64,000 nucleotides of DNA. Origin: Nocardioides sp. T2.26MG-1. GTDB lineage: Bacteria; Actinomycetota; Actinomycetes; Propionibacteriales; Nocardioidaceae. Below the pieces are notes generated by a model. The model was not told the DNA's origin. It was given only the letters and a program-made list of their open reading frames with translations, and searched no databases. Shown here piece by piece: positions 1 to 8,548 of this stretch (its first letter is position 1; each line of letters opens with the position of its first letter). The position numbers were made by a program, and so were the translations under genes. The stretch covers positions 193,382 through 257,381 of the forward strand of contig NZ_CATNLZ010000001.1 of NCBI RefSeq assembly GCF_950101795.1, written 5' to 3'.

Positions 1-504
1 CGGCACGCCCTCGGGGAAGCGCGCCTCGGCGTCCGCGAACGCCGCCTCGAGCTCGGCCCGGCCGGAGACGACCGCGGACTGGTGGGACGCCCAGGCACCC
101 AGCTGCGAGGCGCGCGGGCGGGACGAGAAGTACGCCTCGACCTCCGCGCGGGGCAAGGGAGAGGCGACGCCGTCGATGCGCACCTGCCGCTCGAGCGGGT
201 GCCAGGGGAACAGCAGCGTGCAGCGAGGGTCGGCGGCGAGCTCGCGACCCTTCTGCGACGCGGTGTTGGTGAAGAACACGAAGCCCGCCTCGGACACGCC
301 CTTGAGCAGCACCGTCCGGGACGCGGGGGCCAGGTCCGGGCCGACGGTGCTGAGCACCATCGCGTTCGCGTCGTGGCGGATGGCGTCGTGCGCCTCCCCC
401 ATCCAGCGGTCGAACATCGTGATCGGGTCGGGGGCCAGGTCGGATTCGTCGAGGCCCGCCCGGGCATACTCCTCACGCAGCGCGGCGAGATCGAGGTGTG
501 ACAT
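1..504 (-). CDS. pdxH: Pyridoxine/pyridoxamine 5'-phosphate oxidase, 3' end cut by window edge
   Basis: The visible 168 N-terminal residues, read from the ATG at 504, match the FMN-dependent oxidase that makes pyridoxal 5'-phosphate in the cytoplasm. Family hallmarks seen are DPITMFDRWMGEA near the N terminus, the SRTVLLKG phosphate/FMN-binding stretch, FFTNTASQKGREL, LLFPWHPLERQVRIDG and SSRPRASQLGAWAS. The C terminus lies beyond position 1. A TAGGGT box on the minus strand at 511-516 lies only 6 bases before the ATG, so the transcript may be leaderless (inference). The gene diverges from a citrate synthase gene. The family call is very secure. Confidence 0.96.
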   Translation of the reverse strand, partial: MSHLDLAALREEYARAGLDESDLAPDPITMFDRWMGEAHDAIRHDANAMVLSTVGPDLAPASRTVLLKGVSEAGFVFFTNTASQKGRELAADPRCTLLFPWHPLERQVRIDGVASPLPRAEVEAYFSSRPRASQLGAWASHQSAVVSGRAELEAAFADAEARFPEGVP

Positions 505-510
505 GACTCG

Positions 511-516
511 ACCCTA
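511..516 (-). promoter_or_regulatory. Candidate -10 box of pdxH
   Basis: The minus strand reads TAGGGT, a typical actinobacterial -10, with 6 bases to the pdxH ATG, which suggests a leaderless mRNA. I do not see a convincing -35 at 17 bases, so this is a moderate call from one hexamer. Confidence 0.45.
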
Positions 517-580
517 GTCGCGGCCCGGGGCACAATGCGTCCGGCGCCGTACGCCGCCGCCGAACCAGCGAAGGAGTCCC

Positions 581-1687
581 ATGACCGAGGTGCAGCACGG
601 GCTGGAGGGCGTCGTCGCCTTCGAGACCGAGATCGCGGAGCCGGACAAGGAGGGCTCGGCGCTGCGGTACCGCGGCGTGGACATCGAGGACCTCGTGGGG
701 CGCGTGCCGTTCGAGAACGTCTGGGGCCTGCTGATCGACGGCTCCTACGACCCCGGCCTGCCGCCCGCCGAGGCCTACAACATCCCGGTCCACACCGGCG
801 ACGTCCGCGTCGACGTGCAGGCGGCGATCGCGATGCTCGCACCGGCGTTCGGCTTCCGCGCGAGCTACGACATCACCGAGGAGCAGGCCCGCGCCGACCT
901 GTCCCGGGTCGCGGTCATGGTCCTGTCGTACGCCGCGCAGTCCGCGCGCGGGCTGCACCAGCCCGTCGTGCCGCAGGCGGAGGTCGACAAGGGCGGCACG
1001 CTGGCCGAGAAGTTCCTGATCCGCTGGAAGGGCGAGGCGGACCCCAAGCAGGCGCACGCCATCGACGCCTACTGGTCCTCCGCCGCCGAGCACGGCATGA
1101 ACGCCTCGACGTTCACCGCGCGGGTGATCACCTCCACGGGTGCCGATGTCGCGGCGGCGTTCTCGGGCGCGATCGGCGCGATGAGCGGCCCCCTGCACGG
1201 TGGCGCGCCGTCGCGGGTGCTCGGCATGATCGAGGAGGTCGAGAGGCGCGGCGACGCCCGCACGTACGTCAAGGAGCTCCTCGACGACGGCGAGCGGCTG
1301 ATGGGCTTCGGCCACCGGGTCTACCGCGCCGAGGACCCCCGCGCGCGGGTGCTGCGGCGTACGGCGAAGGAGCTCGACGCCCCGCGCTACGAGGTCGCCG
1401 AGGCGCTGGAGCAGGCCGCGCTCGCCGAGCTCCGCGAGCGCCGGCCCGACCGCGTCCTGGAGACCAACGTGGAGTTCTGGGCCGCGATCGTCCTCGACTT
1501 CGCCGAGGTGCCGGCCCACATGTTCACCTCGATGTTCACCTGCGCCCGCACCGGCGGGTGGTCGGCGCACATCCTCGAGCAGAAGCGCACCGGTCGGCTG
1601 ATCCGCCCGTCCGCCGTCTACGTCGGTCCGCCGTCGCGGCCGGCGACCGACGTCCCGGGCTGGGACCCCGCGTGGCGTCACGGCTGA
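581..1687 (+). CDS. citA: Citrate synthase 2 (CitA type)
   Basis: This 368-aa protein condenses oxaloacetate and acetyl-CoA into citrate. Motifs seen are EHGMNASTF (His171), GPLHGGA (His206), GFGHRVYR (His245) and the C-terminal CARTGGWSAHILEQ substrate loop with RLIRPSA. Where the classical enzyme has its catalytic Asp (NVDF), this protein has NVEFW with Glu298. I recall that form from the actinobacterial CitA branch, so it is probably a subfamily trait. The length fits CitA rather than the longer GltA. The ATG is preceded by AAGGAG at good distance. It diverges from pdxH, and its last 16 bases overlap the next gene. Confidence 0.95.
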   Translation: MTEVQHGLEGVVAFETEIAEPDKEGSALRYRGVDIEDLVGRVPFENVWGLLIDGSYDPGLPPAEAYNIPVHTGDVRVDVQAAIAMLAPAFGFRASYDITEEQARADLSRVAVMVLSYAAQSARGLHQPVVPQAEVDKGGTLAEKFLIRWKGEADPKQAHAIDAYWSSAAEHGMNASTFTARVITSTGADVAAAFSGAIGAMSGPLHGGAPSRVLGMIEEVERRGDARTYVKELLDDGERLMGFGHRVYRAEDPRARVLRRTAKELDAPRYEVAEALEQAALAELRERRPDRVLETNVEFWAAIVLDFAEVPAHMFTSMFTCARTGGWSAHILEQKRTGRLIRPSAVYVGPPSRPATDVPGWDPAWRHG

Positions 1688-2532
1688 CGCCGGCGAGCAC
1701 GTACGCCGGGCACTACCGCGGCAGATCGGCGATCATCACCGGGGCCGGCTCCGGGATCGGTGCCTGCCTGTCCCGGGCGCTGGCGGCCGCTGGCGCGGAC
1801 GTCGTCTGCGCTGACCTCGACCCGGTCGCGGCCGCCGCCGTGGCCGGGCCGATCGGTGCCCGCGCGGTGGCGCTCGACGTCACCGACGCCGACGCCGTCC
1901 AGGCGCTGGTGACCGAGGTCGAGCCCGACCTGCTGTTCAACAACGCGGGCATCACGTTCGGGGGCGAGACCGAGGACCTGAGCCTGGGGCAATGGGACGC
2001 GATCATCGACGTCAACATCCGCGGCGTCGTGCACGGCGTCGCGGCGGCGTACCCGCTCATGGTGCGGCGCGGCGGCACTGGACTCTCGGGAGGCCAGATC
2101 GTCAACACCGCCTCGATGGGCGGCCTGATGGCGGCCGGGCTGATCACGTCGTACGTCATGACCAAGCACGCCGTGGTCGGCCTGTCGCTGGCGCTGCGGT
2201 CGGAGGCCGCAGCCAAGGGCGTCGGCGTGACCGTGGTCTGCCCGTCGGCGGTCGACACCCCGATCCTCGACAAGGGCTACGTCGGGAGGTTCCACGGCCG
2301 CGACTTCTACCTCAAGGGCCAGGGTGTGCGCCGCCCGCTGGACCCCGTGACCTTCGCCGACCAGGTGCTGGCGGCCGTCGCGGAGAACCGCGCGATGCTG
2401 GTCACCCCGCGCACCGCCCGGATCCAGTGGCGGCTCGGGCGGTTCTTCCCGGGCCTCGTCCAGCGCGCCTCGATCCGGTTCGTCGCCAAGCAGCGCCGCC
2501 TGCAGGAGCAGCGCGCGCTCGCGCCGCGGTAG
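1672..2532 (+). CDS. SDR family NAD(P)-dependent oxidoreductase
   Basis: A 286-aa classical short-chain dehydrogenase/reductase. The cofactor motif TGAGSGIG is at residues 23-30, then FNNAG, Ser148 in NTASMGG, and the catalytic Tyr161 and Lys165 in YVMTK. CPSAVDTPI follows the active site. The GTG at 1672 is chosen because it gives a normal short lead before the first beta strand; it overlaps the end of citA by 16 bases, so the two genes are probably co-transcribed. The last 50 residues are basic and hydrophobic, hinting at membrane association as in some SDRs acting on lipids or retinol-like substrates (inference). Substrate unknown. Confidence 0.88.
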   Translation: MASRLTPASTYAGHYRGRSAIITGAGSGIGACLSRALAAAGADVVCADLDPVAAAAVAGPIGARAVALDVTDADAVQALVTEVEPDLLFNNAGITFGGETEDLSLGQWDAIIDVNIRGVVHGVAAAYPLMVRRGGTGLSGGQIVNTASMGGLMAAGLITSYVMTKHAVVGLSLALRSEAAAKGVGVTVVCPSAVDTPILDKGYVGRFHGRDFYLKGQGVRRPLDPVTFADQVLAAVAENRAMLVTPRTARIQWRLGRFFPGLVQRASIRFVAKQRRLQEQRALAPR

Positions 2533-2538
2533 GCCGCC

Positions 2539-3045
2539 ATGCAGTTCTTCTGCTACCACCGCGACCGGCCGGGATCGACACCCCTGCGGAGCCGGATGGT
2601 CGAGGAGCACTGGGCCTACATGGACCGGTTCGGCGAGTCGCTGATCGCCCGCGGCCCGACGTTCGCCGACGACGAGACCCTCACCGGCAGCGTGCACGTG
2701 ATCGAGCTGCCCGACCCCGCCGCCGCCCGCGCGTTCGCATTCGACGAGCCCTGCTGCCAGTCCGGCGCCTACCGCGACGTGCTCGTCCGGCGCACCCGCT
2801 GGCAAGGTCCGGGCAGCACGGCGACCGCAGGGTTCCTCGGGCTCGGGTTCGTCGACCCGGAGCCGTACGACGCGCTGCCGGCGCCGCAGCGCGACCTGAT
2901 CGGCTTCGGCGCGCTCCTGTCCGACGACGGCGCCACGCTGCTCGGCGCTGCGGTGCTGGCCGCCACGGAGCCGGCCGCGCGGGACTGCCTCACCGGGTTC
3001 GGCGCCGTCGAGGTCCACCGCTGGGAGCGGGGCGGCCGGCGTTAG
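2539..3045 (+). CDS. YciI-like domain protein
   Basis: A 168-aa protein whose first 90 or so residues resemble the YciI/dimeric alpha-beta barrel family: MQFFCYHRDRPG at the start, the EHWAYMDRF helix, GPTFADDETLTGSVHVIE, and the FAFDEPCCQSGAYRDV segment that in this family carries a His-Asp-type pair. The C-terminal third (residues about 95-160) is an extra part that may be a second, degenerate copy of the fold. It starts 6 bases after the SDR stop and is probably its operon partner. No reaction can be assigned from sequence. Confidence 0.75.
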   Translation: MQFFCYHRDRPGSTPLRSRMVEEHWAYMDRFGESLIARGPTFADDETLTGSVHVIELPDPAAARAFAFDEPCCQSGAYRDVLVRRTRWQGPGSTATAGFLGLGFVDPEPYDALPAPQRDLIGFGALLSDDGATLLGAAVLAATEPAARDCLTGFGAVEVHRWERGGRR

Positions 3046-3053
3046 ACCTGGCG

Positions 3054-3611
3054 CTAGAGCCGACCGTCGTACCAGCTGGTCAGTCCGCGTGCCCCGCGCC
3101 GGCTCAGCGAGACGTGCACGTGGTCTCGGTGCCGCAGCGTGGCCGAGCACCTGCGCCGGGTCTTGCAGCCCGACGAGAGGTACGGCTCGGGCTCGAACCC
3201 GGTCCAGGCCGGGTACATCCGGTCGTCCCAGATCAGGTACATCACGCCCATCCGGCGCGCGAGCGCGTCCTCGTTGCCGCGCCCGTCGGCCGCGAACAGC
3301 CGCTCCATCAGCCGGGCGGCCATCCGCTGGCCGCGGCGGCTCGCCGCGTCGAGGCTCCAGTCGAACGCCTGGCCGGTCTGGTGCTCCGAGGTCGGGCCGT
3401 CCTTCTTCGAGCACCTCCGGGCGTACCCGACGTACCCACTGCCGTAGTTGCGGGCGACCCAGCGGCCGAGGACCACGGTCCCGGCCCGCGGCTGCGGGTG
3501 GCAGCTGCGCGGGGCCTCGTACGACGCGTAGTCGTCGATGTCGGCGACCGCGGGGGCGGCGCCGGCGATGCCGAGCAGGAGGGCGAGGAGCAGCGAGATT
3601 CCGAGACGCAC
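3054..3611 (-). CDS. Secreted M15/ARB_07466-like peptidase-fold protein
   Basis: A 185-aa exported protein. Reading from the GTG at 3611 gives a clear signal peptide (MRLGISLLLALLLGIAGA, cleavage near AVADID). The mature part has the arrangement of the M15-like domain of actinobacterial extracellular proteins: SEHQTGQAFDW (metal His and Asp) and, near the C terminus, HRDHVHVS. Four Cys residues may form two disulfides. It may trim peptidoglycan peptides, but activity is not shown. It lies 17 bases after the stop of the next gene upstream on the same strand. The start is the least certain part, since no strong ribosome site is seen. Confidence 0.72.
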   Translation of the reverse strand: MRLGISLLLALLLGIAGAAPAVADIDDYASYEAPRSCHPQPRAGTVVLGRWVARNYGSGYVGYARRCSKKDGPTSEHQTGQAFDWSLDAASRRGQRMAARLMERLFAADGRGNEDALARRMGVMYLIWDDRMYPAWTGFEPEPYLSSGCKTRRRCSATLRHRDHVHVSLSRRGARGLTSWYDGRL

Positions 3612-3628
3612 GATCGACAAGCGTAGGT

Positions 3629-4222
3629 CTAGACCACCGTGCGCGTGGTGCGTTCGAGATAACTCCTGCCTCGTGGAGAGATCTCGTAGCCGACCTCGAA
3701 GCTGCGGGTCAGCCCGAGGTTCTTCAGCTTGCGGACGTCGATCTTGAACGGGTCGCGCTCGCGGCCGAGCTCGGCCGCCAGGTCGGGCGCTCGGGTGCGT
3801 GGACGGCGCCGGATCACGTCGAGCGTGGTCATCGTCCAGGGTCCGTGGCTGCTCGCCCGGTCGAGCCGTTCGAGCCGGGCATCGATCTCGGCCACCTCGG
3901 CGTCGGTGAGGTCGGCCTGCTCGCGCAGCGCCACCCGCGGGTCGGGGCCGGCCCACGACAGCGTGATGCGGTACGTCGCGAGGTCGCCCTCGACCTTGTC
4001 GAGCTGCCGACGGAGGCGGGCGGCGTCGGCCCAGCCGGCGGCCTGGGCGTCGGTGTCGCTGATCGCCGCCGGGTCGACGACGGTCACGTCGTCGACCCGG
4101 ACCACGCCGGCGACCGTGCGGAAGGTCGCGCCCGGCCTGACGTCCTGCGCTCGCCAGCGCCGGAACGCCAGCGTCACCGAGCCGTCGGCGACACCGTCGG
4201 CGACCTTGGGAGGCAGCAGCAC
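3629..4222 (-). CDS. ASCH/PUA-like domain protein
   Basis: A 197-aa cytoplasmic protein. The N-terminal pattern (MLLPPKVADGVADG, LAFRRW, then VRPGATFRTVAGVVRV) resembles ASCH-type PUA-like domains, which bind RNA or modified nucleotides in known members. The middle region is helical (ARLRRQLDKVEGDL) and the C terminus looks like a winged-helix segment (KIDVRKLKNLGL, YEISPRGRSYLE). Its ATG is only 22 bases from the start of the diverging methyltransferase gene, so the two promoters must overlap the coding starts. Function unknown. Confidence 0.7.
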   Translation of the reverse strand: MLLPPKVADGVADGSVTLAFRRWRAQDVRPGATFRTVAGVVRVDDVTVVDPAAISDTDAQAAGWADAARLRRQLDKVEGDLATYRITLSWAGPDPRVALREQADLTDAEVAEIDARLERLDRASSHGPWTMTTLDVIRRRPRTRAPDLAAELGRERDPFKIDVRKLKNLGLTRSFEVGYEISPRGRSYLERTTRTVV

Positions 4223-4244
4223 GGGACCAACATAGAGTCAGGAG

Positions 4245-4838
4245 GTGACCTCTCGGGACCGCGAGCTGTGGGACGACCAGGCAGCGACCTTCGACGACGA
4301 GCCCGACCACGGGCTCCGTGACCCGGTCGTCCGTGACGCCTGGCGCACGCTGCTGCGCGCGGTGCTGCCGCCGGTGCCCTCCCGGGTCGCCGACCTGGGC
4401 TGTGGCACGGGCACGCTCTCGCTGCTGCTCGTCGAGGACGGTCACACGGTCGACGGCGTCGACCTCTCCCCCGAGATGGTCCGGCGCGCGCAGGCCAAGG
4501 CCGGGACGTTTCCGCGCACGAGCTTCACGGTCGGCGACGCCGCCGACCCGCCTCTGGCGGACGCGGCGTACGACGTCGTGCTGTGCCGCCACGTCCTCTG
4601 GGCGCTGCCGGCGCCAGCGGACGCCCTGGCCCAATGGGTCCGCATGCTCAGGCCCGACGGCAGGGTGGTCCTGGTGGAGGGCAGCTGGTCCACGGGCGCC
4701 GGGCTGACCGGTGCCGAGACCGTCGCGCTCGTTGAGGGCGCCGGGCTCGAGCCGGAGCACCGCTCGCTGCCCGACCCGGCGTACTGGGGCCGGACCATCG
4801 ACGACGAACGCTATGTGGTGCTCGGTCGGCGCCCCTAG
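4245..4838 (+). CDS. Class I SAM-dependent methyltransferase
   Basis: A 197-aa small-molecule-type methyltransferase. Motif I is VADLGCGTGTLS (residues about 47-58), followed by VDGVDLSPEMV (motif with the ribose-binding acid), GDAADPPLAD and YDVVLCRHVLWAL, then MLRPDGRVVLVEG. The substrate is unknown. The GTG start abuts AGGAG directly, which is tighter than usual, but no other in-frame start lies nearby. The stop overlaps the end of the converging response regulator gene by 4 bases. Confidence 0.88.
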   Translation: MTSRDRELWDDQAATFDDEPDHGLRDPVVRDAWRTLLRAVLPPVPSRVADLGCGTGTLSLLLVEDGHTVDGVDLSPEMVRRAQAKAGTFPRTSFTVGDAADPPLADAAYDVVLCRHVLWALPAPADALAQWVRMLRPDGRVVLVEGSWSTGAGLTGAETVALVEGAGLEPEHRSLPDPAYWGRTIDDERYVVLGRRP

Positions 4839-5512
4839 GAGAGCGGCTGGTCCGGAGGCCCGAGCCCGGACTCGATCGCGAACACGACCAGCTGGGCGCG
4901 GTCGCGGGCCTGGAGCTTCACCATCGCGCGACTGACGTGGGTGCGCACGGTGTCCGGGCTGACCACGAGCCGCTCGGCGATCTCGGCGTTCGACCGGCCG
5001 GTCGCGACCCAGGCGACGATCTCGCGCTCGCGCTCCGTCAGGTCCCCCAGCCTCGGGTGCGGGCGGCCTCGCGGCCCCACCCGGCCGAACTGCTCGATCA
5101 CCCGCCGCGTCACCGAGGGCGCGAGCAGTGAGCCGCCGTCGGCGACGACCCGGATCGCCTCGAGCAGCCGCTCCGGGTCGGTGTCCTTGAGCAGGAACCC
5201 GCTCGCGCCGTGGCGCAGCGCCTCGAAGACGTACTCGTCGAGCTCGAAGGTCGTCAGCATGATCACCTTCACGCCCGCCAGACCCGGATCCGCCGCGACC
5301 TCGGCCAGCAGGCCGAGCCCGTCGAGCACCGGCATCCTGATGTCGCAGAGCACCACGTCCGGGTGGGCGCGGCGCAGCAGGGCGAGACCGGCGCGGCCGT
5401 CCGGAGCCTCGCCGACGAGCTCGAGCCCGGGCTCCGAGCGGACCAGGGTGGCCAGGCCCATCAGGACCAGCGGCTGGTCGTCGACGAGCACGACCCGCAC
5501 GGGCGCGGTCAC
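4835..5512 (-). CDS. Two-component response regulator, NarL/LuxR family
   Basis: A 225-aa regulator. The receiver domain spans residues 1-120, with acidic pocket VDDQ, phospho-acceptor Asp57 in CDIRMP and Lys in FLLKDTD. The HTH_LuxR domain spans about 155-215 (LTEREREIVAWVATGRSNAEIAERL, then DTVRTHVSRAMVKL). Its ATG overlaps the kinase stop by 4 bases (ATGA), so kinase and regulator are translationally coupled. It probably controls the diverging ABC transporter pair at 6752-8538, a common layout in actinobacteria (inference). Confidence 0.95.
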   Translation of the reverse strand: MTAPVRVVLVDDQPLVLMGLATLVRSEPGLELVGEAPDGRAGLALLRRAHPDVVLCDIRMPVLDGLGLLAEVAADPGLAGVKVIMLTTFELDEYVFEALRHGASGFLLKDTDPERLLEAIRVVADGGSLLAPSVTRRVIEQFGRVGPRGRPHPRLGDLTEREREIVAWVATGRSNAEIAERLVVSPDTVRTHVSRAMVKLQARDRAQLVVFAIESGLGPPDQPLS

Positions 5513-6621
5513 GGCTCCACCGGGATGCTCGCCCGGACCCGGAAGCCGGGCCCCCTCGGGTCGGGGCCGGCGACCAGCGACCCGCCGAGAGCCTCGACCC
5601 GGCTGTGCATGCCCGCGAGGCCCATCCCGCCCCCCTGGCGCCCCGAGCTCCGCGGCGGCGCGTGCACCGCACCGGCGCCGTCGTCGGCGACCGTGACCAG
5701 GAGCCGCTCCCCCGACCGCTCGAGGGTGACGGTCGCCCGCGTCGCCCGGGCATGCCGCAGCACGTTGGTCAGCGCCTCCTGCACGACGGCGTACGCCGCC
5801 TGTCCGGCTCGCTCACCGAGGTCGGTCGTGCCATCCGCGTCGCCGCGACGCTCCACCACCAGTCCCCCCGCGCGCACCCGGTCGAGCAACGCGTCCAGGT
5901 CGACCAGCCCGGGCGCCGCGCGCCGCGGGGCGGGGCCGCCCGAGAGCCGGGACAGCTCGGCGCGCAGCGCGTCGAGCGACTCCCGGCTGCTGTCGCGGAT
6001 CGCCTCCAGCGCGGCCCTGGCGGCCGCCGGGTCGCGCTCCAGCACGTGCAGCGCCACGCCTGCCTGCATCGCGATCACCGCCAGCCCGTGACCGACGCCG
6101 TCGTGCAGGTCCTGGGCCATCCGCAGCTGCTCCTCGCTCACGGCGCGCTCCGCCCGCTCGACCCTCATCCCGCGCCGGTCCGCGAGCCACCAGCCACCGA
6201 CCGCGGCGCCCGCGCACAGCGCGCTGGTGGTGATGCACTCCCACACGGTCTCCGGCCACGGGCGCCCGTGCGCGACGGCCCGCGCGACGAGTCCGGCGGC
6301 CGTGAACCCGACGGCCGCGACCGCCGCCGGCGCCAGCAGCCGCGGTCGCTGCCGCTGAGCGGCGACGAGCACGCCGAGCGGCAGAGCCAGGAAGATCGGT
6401 CCGTTCGCCAGGCCCAGCGCGAAGTAGCCGCCGACCGCCGCCCCACCCAGCACCAGCGCGGTCCGGCCGCGGAACCAGGCGAGCAGCATGGCCCCACCGG
6501 CGAGCGCGGCGAGGACCCCCGCCGCCGCCGACCGGGCCTCCGTGACTCCGTGGTTGACGCCCAGCGACCCCATCACGACGAGCCCGGCGGGCACCAGCCA
6601 GAGGAGTCGGGAACGGACCAC
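5509..6621 (-). CDS. Sensor histidine kinase, HisKA_3 type
   Basis: A 370-aa membrane kinase. Residues 1-150 form several transmembrane helices with little periplasmic sequence, as in kinases that sense membrane stress or a partner transporter. The phospho-acceptor is His173 in AQDLHDGVGHGL. The ATPase domain has VVQEALTNVLRHA (N box), VADDGAG (G1) and GMGLAGMHSRVEALGG (G2). The GTG start at 6621 is used. It lies upstream of the regulator gene with a 4-base overlap. The ligand cannot be deduced. Confidence 0.94.
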   Translation of the reverse strand: MVRSRLLWLVPAGLVVMGSLGVNHGVTEARSAAAGVLAALAGGAMLLAWFRGRTALVLGGAAVGGYFALGLANGPIFLALPLGVLVAAQRQRPRLLAPAAVAAVGFTAAGLVARAVAHGRPWPETVWECITTSALCAGAAVGGWWLADRRGMRVERAERAVSEEQLRMAQDLHDGVGHGLAVIAMQAGVALHVLERDPAAARAALEAIRDSSRESLDALRAELSRLSGGPAPRRAAPGLVDLDALLDRVRAGGLVVERRGDADGTTDLGERAGQAAYAVVQEALTNVLRHARATRATVTLERSGERLLVTVADDGAGAVHAPPRSSGRQGGGMGLAGMHSRVEALGGSLVAGPDPRGPGFRVRASIPVEP

Positions 6622-6652
6622 GTACCGAGGCTAGGCCGCGCGCGGCCCCAGC

Positions 6653-6696
6653 GCGTACGACCTCCCGCGGCTTCGACGTACGCGGATCTGCGTACG
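6653..6696. promoter_or_regulatory. Three GCGTACG motifs between kinase and ABC genes
   Basis: GCGTACG at 6653-6659, its inverse CGTACGC at 6677-6683, and GCGTACG at 6690-6696 lie in the 130-base divergent region. The first two form an inverted repeat. They could be binding sites of the neighbouring LuxR-type regulator. Only the motif repetition is seen; binding is inference. Confidence 0.35.
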
Positions 6697-6751
6697 GCGG
6701 AGCCGCCGACCGGCGGACGCGCGCGGAGGTGGACGCAGCGACGGTGGGGGC

Positions 6752-7684
6752 ATGACGGAACTCATGGTGCAGACGGAAGGACTGACCAAGCGCTACGGCA
6801 GCGGCGACCGCACCCGGCTCGCCGTGGACGGGGTCAGCATGACGGTGCGGCGTGGTGAGGTGTACGGCTTCCTGGGCCCGAACGGCGCGGGCAAGACCAC
6901 CACGCTGCGGATGATGCTCGGGCTGGTCCGGCCGACGGCCGGCCGCGCGACGGTCCTGGGCCGGCCCGCGGGCCGGCCGGAGGTCACCGCCCGGGTCGGC
7001 TCGCTGGTCGAGGGGCCGGGCTTCTACCCGTTCCTGAGCGGCCGCGACAACCTCCGGGTGATGGCGCACTACCGCGGGCTTCCCGAGCGCGAGGTCGAGG
7101 CGGCGCTGGACCGGGTGAGCCTGGCCGACCGCGGTGACGACCGGTTCCGGAGCTACTCGCTGGGCATGAAGCAGCGCCTCGGCGTCGCGTCGGCCCTGAT
7201 GGGCGACCCCGAGCTGATCGTGCTCGACGAGCCCACCAACGGCCTCGATCCCGCCGGGATGGCCGACATGCGCGCCCTGGTCGTGAGGCTCGCCCGGGGC
7301 GGTCAGACCGTGCTGCTCTCGAGCCACCTGCTCGCCGAGGTGCAGGAGATCTGCGACCGGATCGGCGTGATCAACCAGGGTCGGCTGGTGCGCGAGTCCA
7401 CGGTCGCCGACCTGCGCGGCGCTGCTCAGCTCCGGCTGCGCGCGACCCCAGCCGACCGAGCCGTCGCCATCGCGATGCGCGTCGCCGGCGACGACGCCGT
7501 GCACCTCCTCGACGACCGGATCATGCTCGACCTGCCGGCGTCCGCGGCGCCCGGGCTCGTGCGCGAGCTCGTGACGGCGGGCGTCGACGTCCACGAGGTC
7601 GGCGCCGCCGAGCGCACCCTCGAGGAGGTCTTCTTCGAGATGACCAGCACCGACCCGCACGACCTGGAGAGGACGGACCGATGA
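6752..7684 (+). CDS. ABC transporter ATP-binding protein (drug/lantibiotic exporter type)
   Basis: A 310-aa ATPase. Walker A is GPNGAGKTT, the signature is YSLGMKQRLGVA (a common LSGGQ variant in the DrrA/BcrA group), Walker B is LIVLDEP followed by TNGLDPAG, and the switch His is in SSHLLAEV. A C-terminal domain of about 90 residues ends in the LEEVFFEMT motif typical of this group. It overlaps the permease start by 4 bases. With the diverging two-component system it forms a likely inducible export module for a membrane-active compound; substrate unknown. Confidence 0.94.
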   Translation: MTELMVQTEGLTKRYGSGDRTRLAVDGVSMTVRRGEVYGFLGPNGAGKTTTLRMMLGLVRPTAGRATVLGRPAGRPEVTARVGSLVEGPGFYPFLSGRDNLRVMAHYRGLPEREVEAALDRVSLADRGDDRFRSYSLGMKQRLGVASALMGDPELIVLDEPTNGLDPAGMADMRALVVRLARGGQTVLLSSHLLAEVQEICDRIGVINQGRLVRESTVADLRGAAQLRLRATPADRAVAIAMRVAGDDAVHLLDDRIMLDLPASAAPGLVRELVTAGVDVHEVGAAERTLEEVFFEMTSTDPHDLERTDR

Positions 7685-8538
7685 ACGCCGTGATGAGGAG
7701 CACCCGCGCCGAGCTGCTGCGCCTGCGCCGGTGGCCGGCGGTCTGGGCGACGCTCGGTGCCTGGACGGCGCTGGCGCTGATGTTCGGCTACGTGTTCGGC
7801 TACCTCTCCTACAAGACTGGGGACACCAGCTTCTCCAACGAGGGCCAGACCATGGCCTCGATCCTCCACGACCTGATGCCGGTGGCGATCCCGGACGTGC
7901 TGCTGCGCGGGATGCCGATGTTCGGTGGCGCCCTGATGATGGTGCTCGGCGCGCTGGTCGCCGGCAGCGGCTACGGCTGGGGCACCTGGAAGACCGTGTT
8001 CACCCAGGGTCCGAGCCGGACGGCGTCCCTGCTCGGCTCGCTCGCCGCGATCACGATCGTCGTGCTCGGCACCGTTCTCCTCACCCTCACCGTCTACACC
8101 GGCGTGTCCGTCGCGATCGCGATCAGCGAGTCCCAGGACCTCGTCTGGCCGTCGGCCGGCTCGGTGCTGCAGTCCGTGCTCGCGGGCCTGCTGGTGCTGG
8201 AGATGTGGGCGCTCGCCGGGTTCGCGCTCGGGACGGTGTCGCGCGGTCCGGCGCTCTCGGTCGGGCTCGGTCTGGTGTGGGCGCTGGTGGTCGAGAACCT
8301 GCTGCGGGGAGTCGGCAGCCTGCTCGGCCCCGTCGAGGCGATCACGCACGTGCTGCCCGGGACGGCCGCCGGATCGCTCGTCGGAGCCCTGGTCGGCGTC
8401 GGCACCGACGGTGGCGACACGACACCCGGGGTCGTCGACTCGATCTCGGGCACCCAGGCGGCGTGGACCGTGCTGGCGTACGTCGTCGTCCTCCCCCTGC
8501 TCTCCCTGGCGCTGACCCGGCGCCGCGACGTGGTGTGA
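7681..8538 (+). CDS. ABC-2 type permease
   Basis: A 285-aa integral membrane protein with about six hydrophobic segments, including AVWATLGAWTALALMFGYVFGYL and GSLAAITIVVLGTVLLTLTV. It has the conserved early motif GSGYGWGTWKTVFTQGPSR, which in ABC-2 exporters follows the second helix. Its ATG overlaps the stop of the ATPase gene, so the pair is co-translated. It forms the membrane channel of the exporter. Confidence 0.9.
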   Translation: MNAVMRSTRAELLRLRRWPAVWATLGAWTALALMFGYVFGYLSYKTGDTSFSNEGQTMASILHDLMPVAIPDVLLRGMPMFGGALMMVLGALVAGSGYGWGTWKTVFTQGPSRTASLLGSLAAITIVVLGTVLLTLTVYTGVSVAIAISESQDLVWPSAGSVLQSVLAGLLVLEMWALAGFALGTVSRGPALSVGLGLVWALVVENLLRGVGSLLGPVEAITHVLPGTAAGSLVGALVGVGTDGGDTTPGVVDSISGTQAAWTVLAYVVVLPLLSLALTRRRDVV

Positions 8539-8548
8539 GGACGGGTCG

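Noticed and set aside
473-1681. 402-aa open frame on the minus strand opposite citA
   Set aside because: It is the Arg/Gly/Asp-rich shadow of citrate synthase; the plus frame has clear family motifs and the shadow has none.
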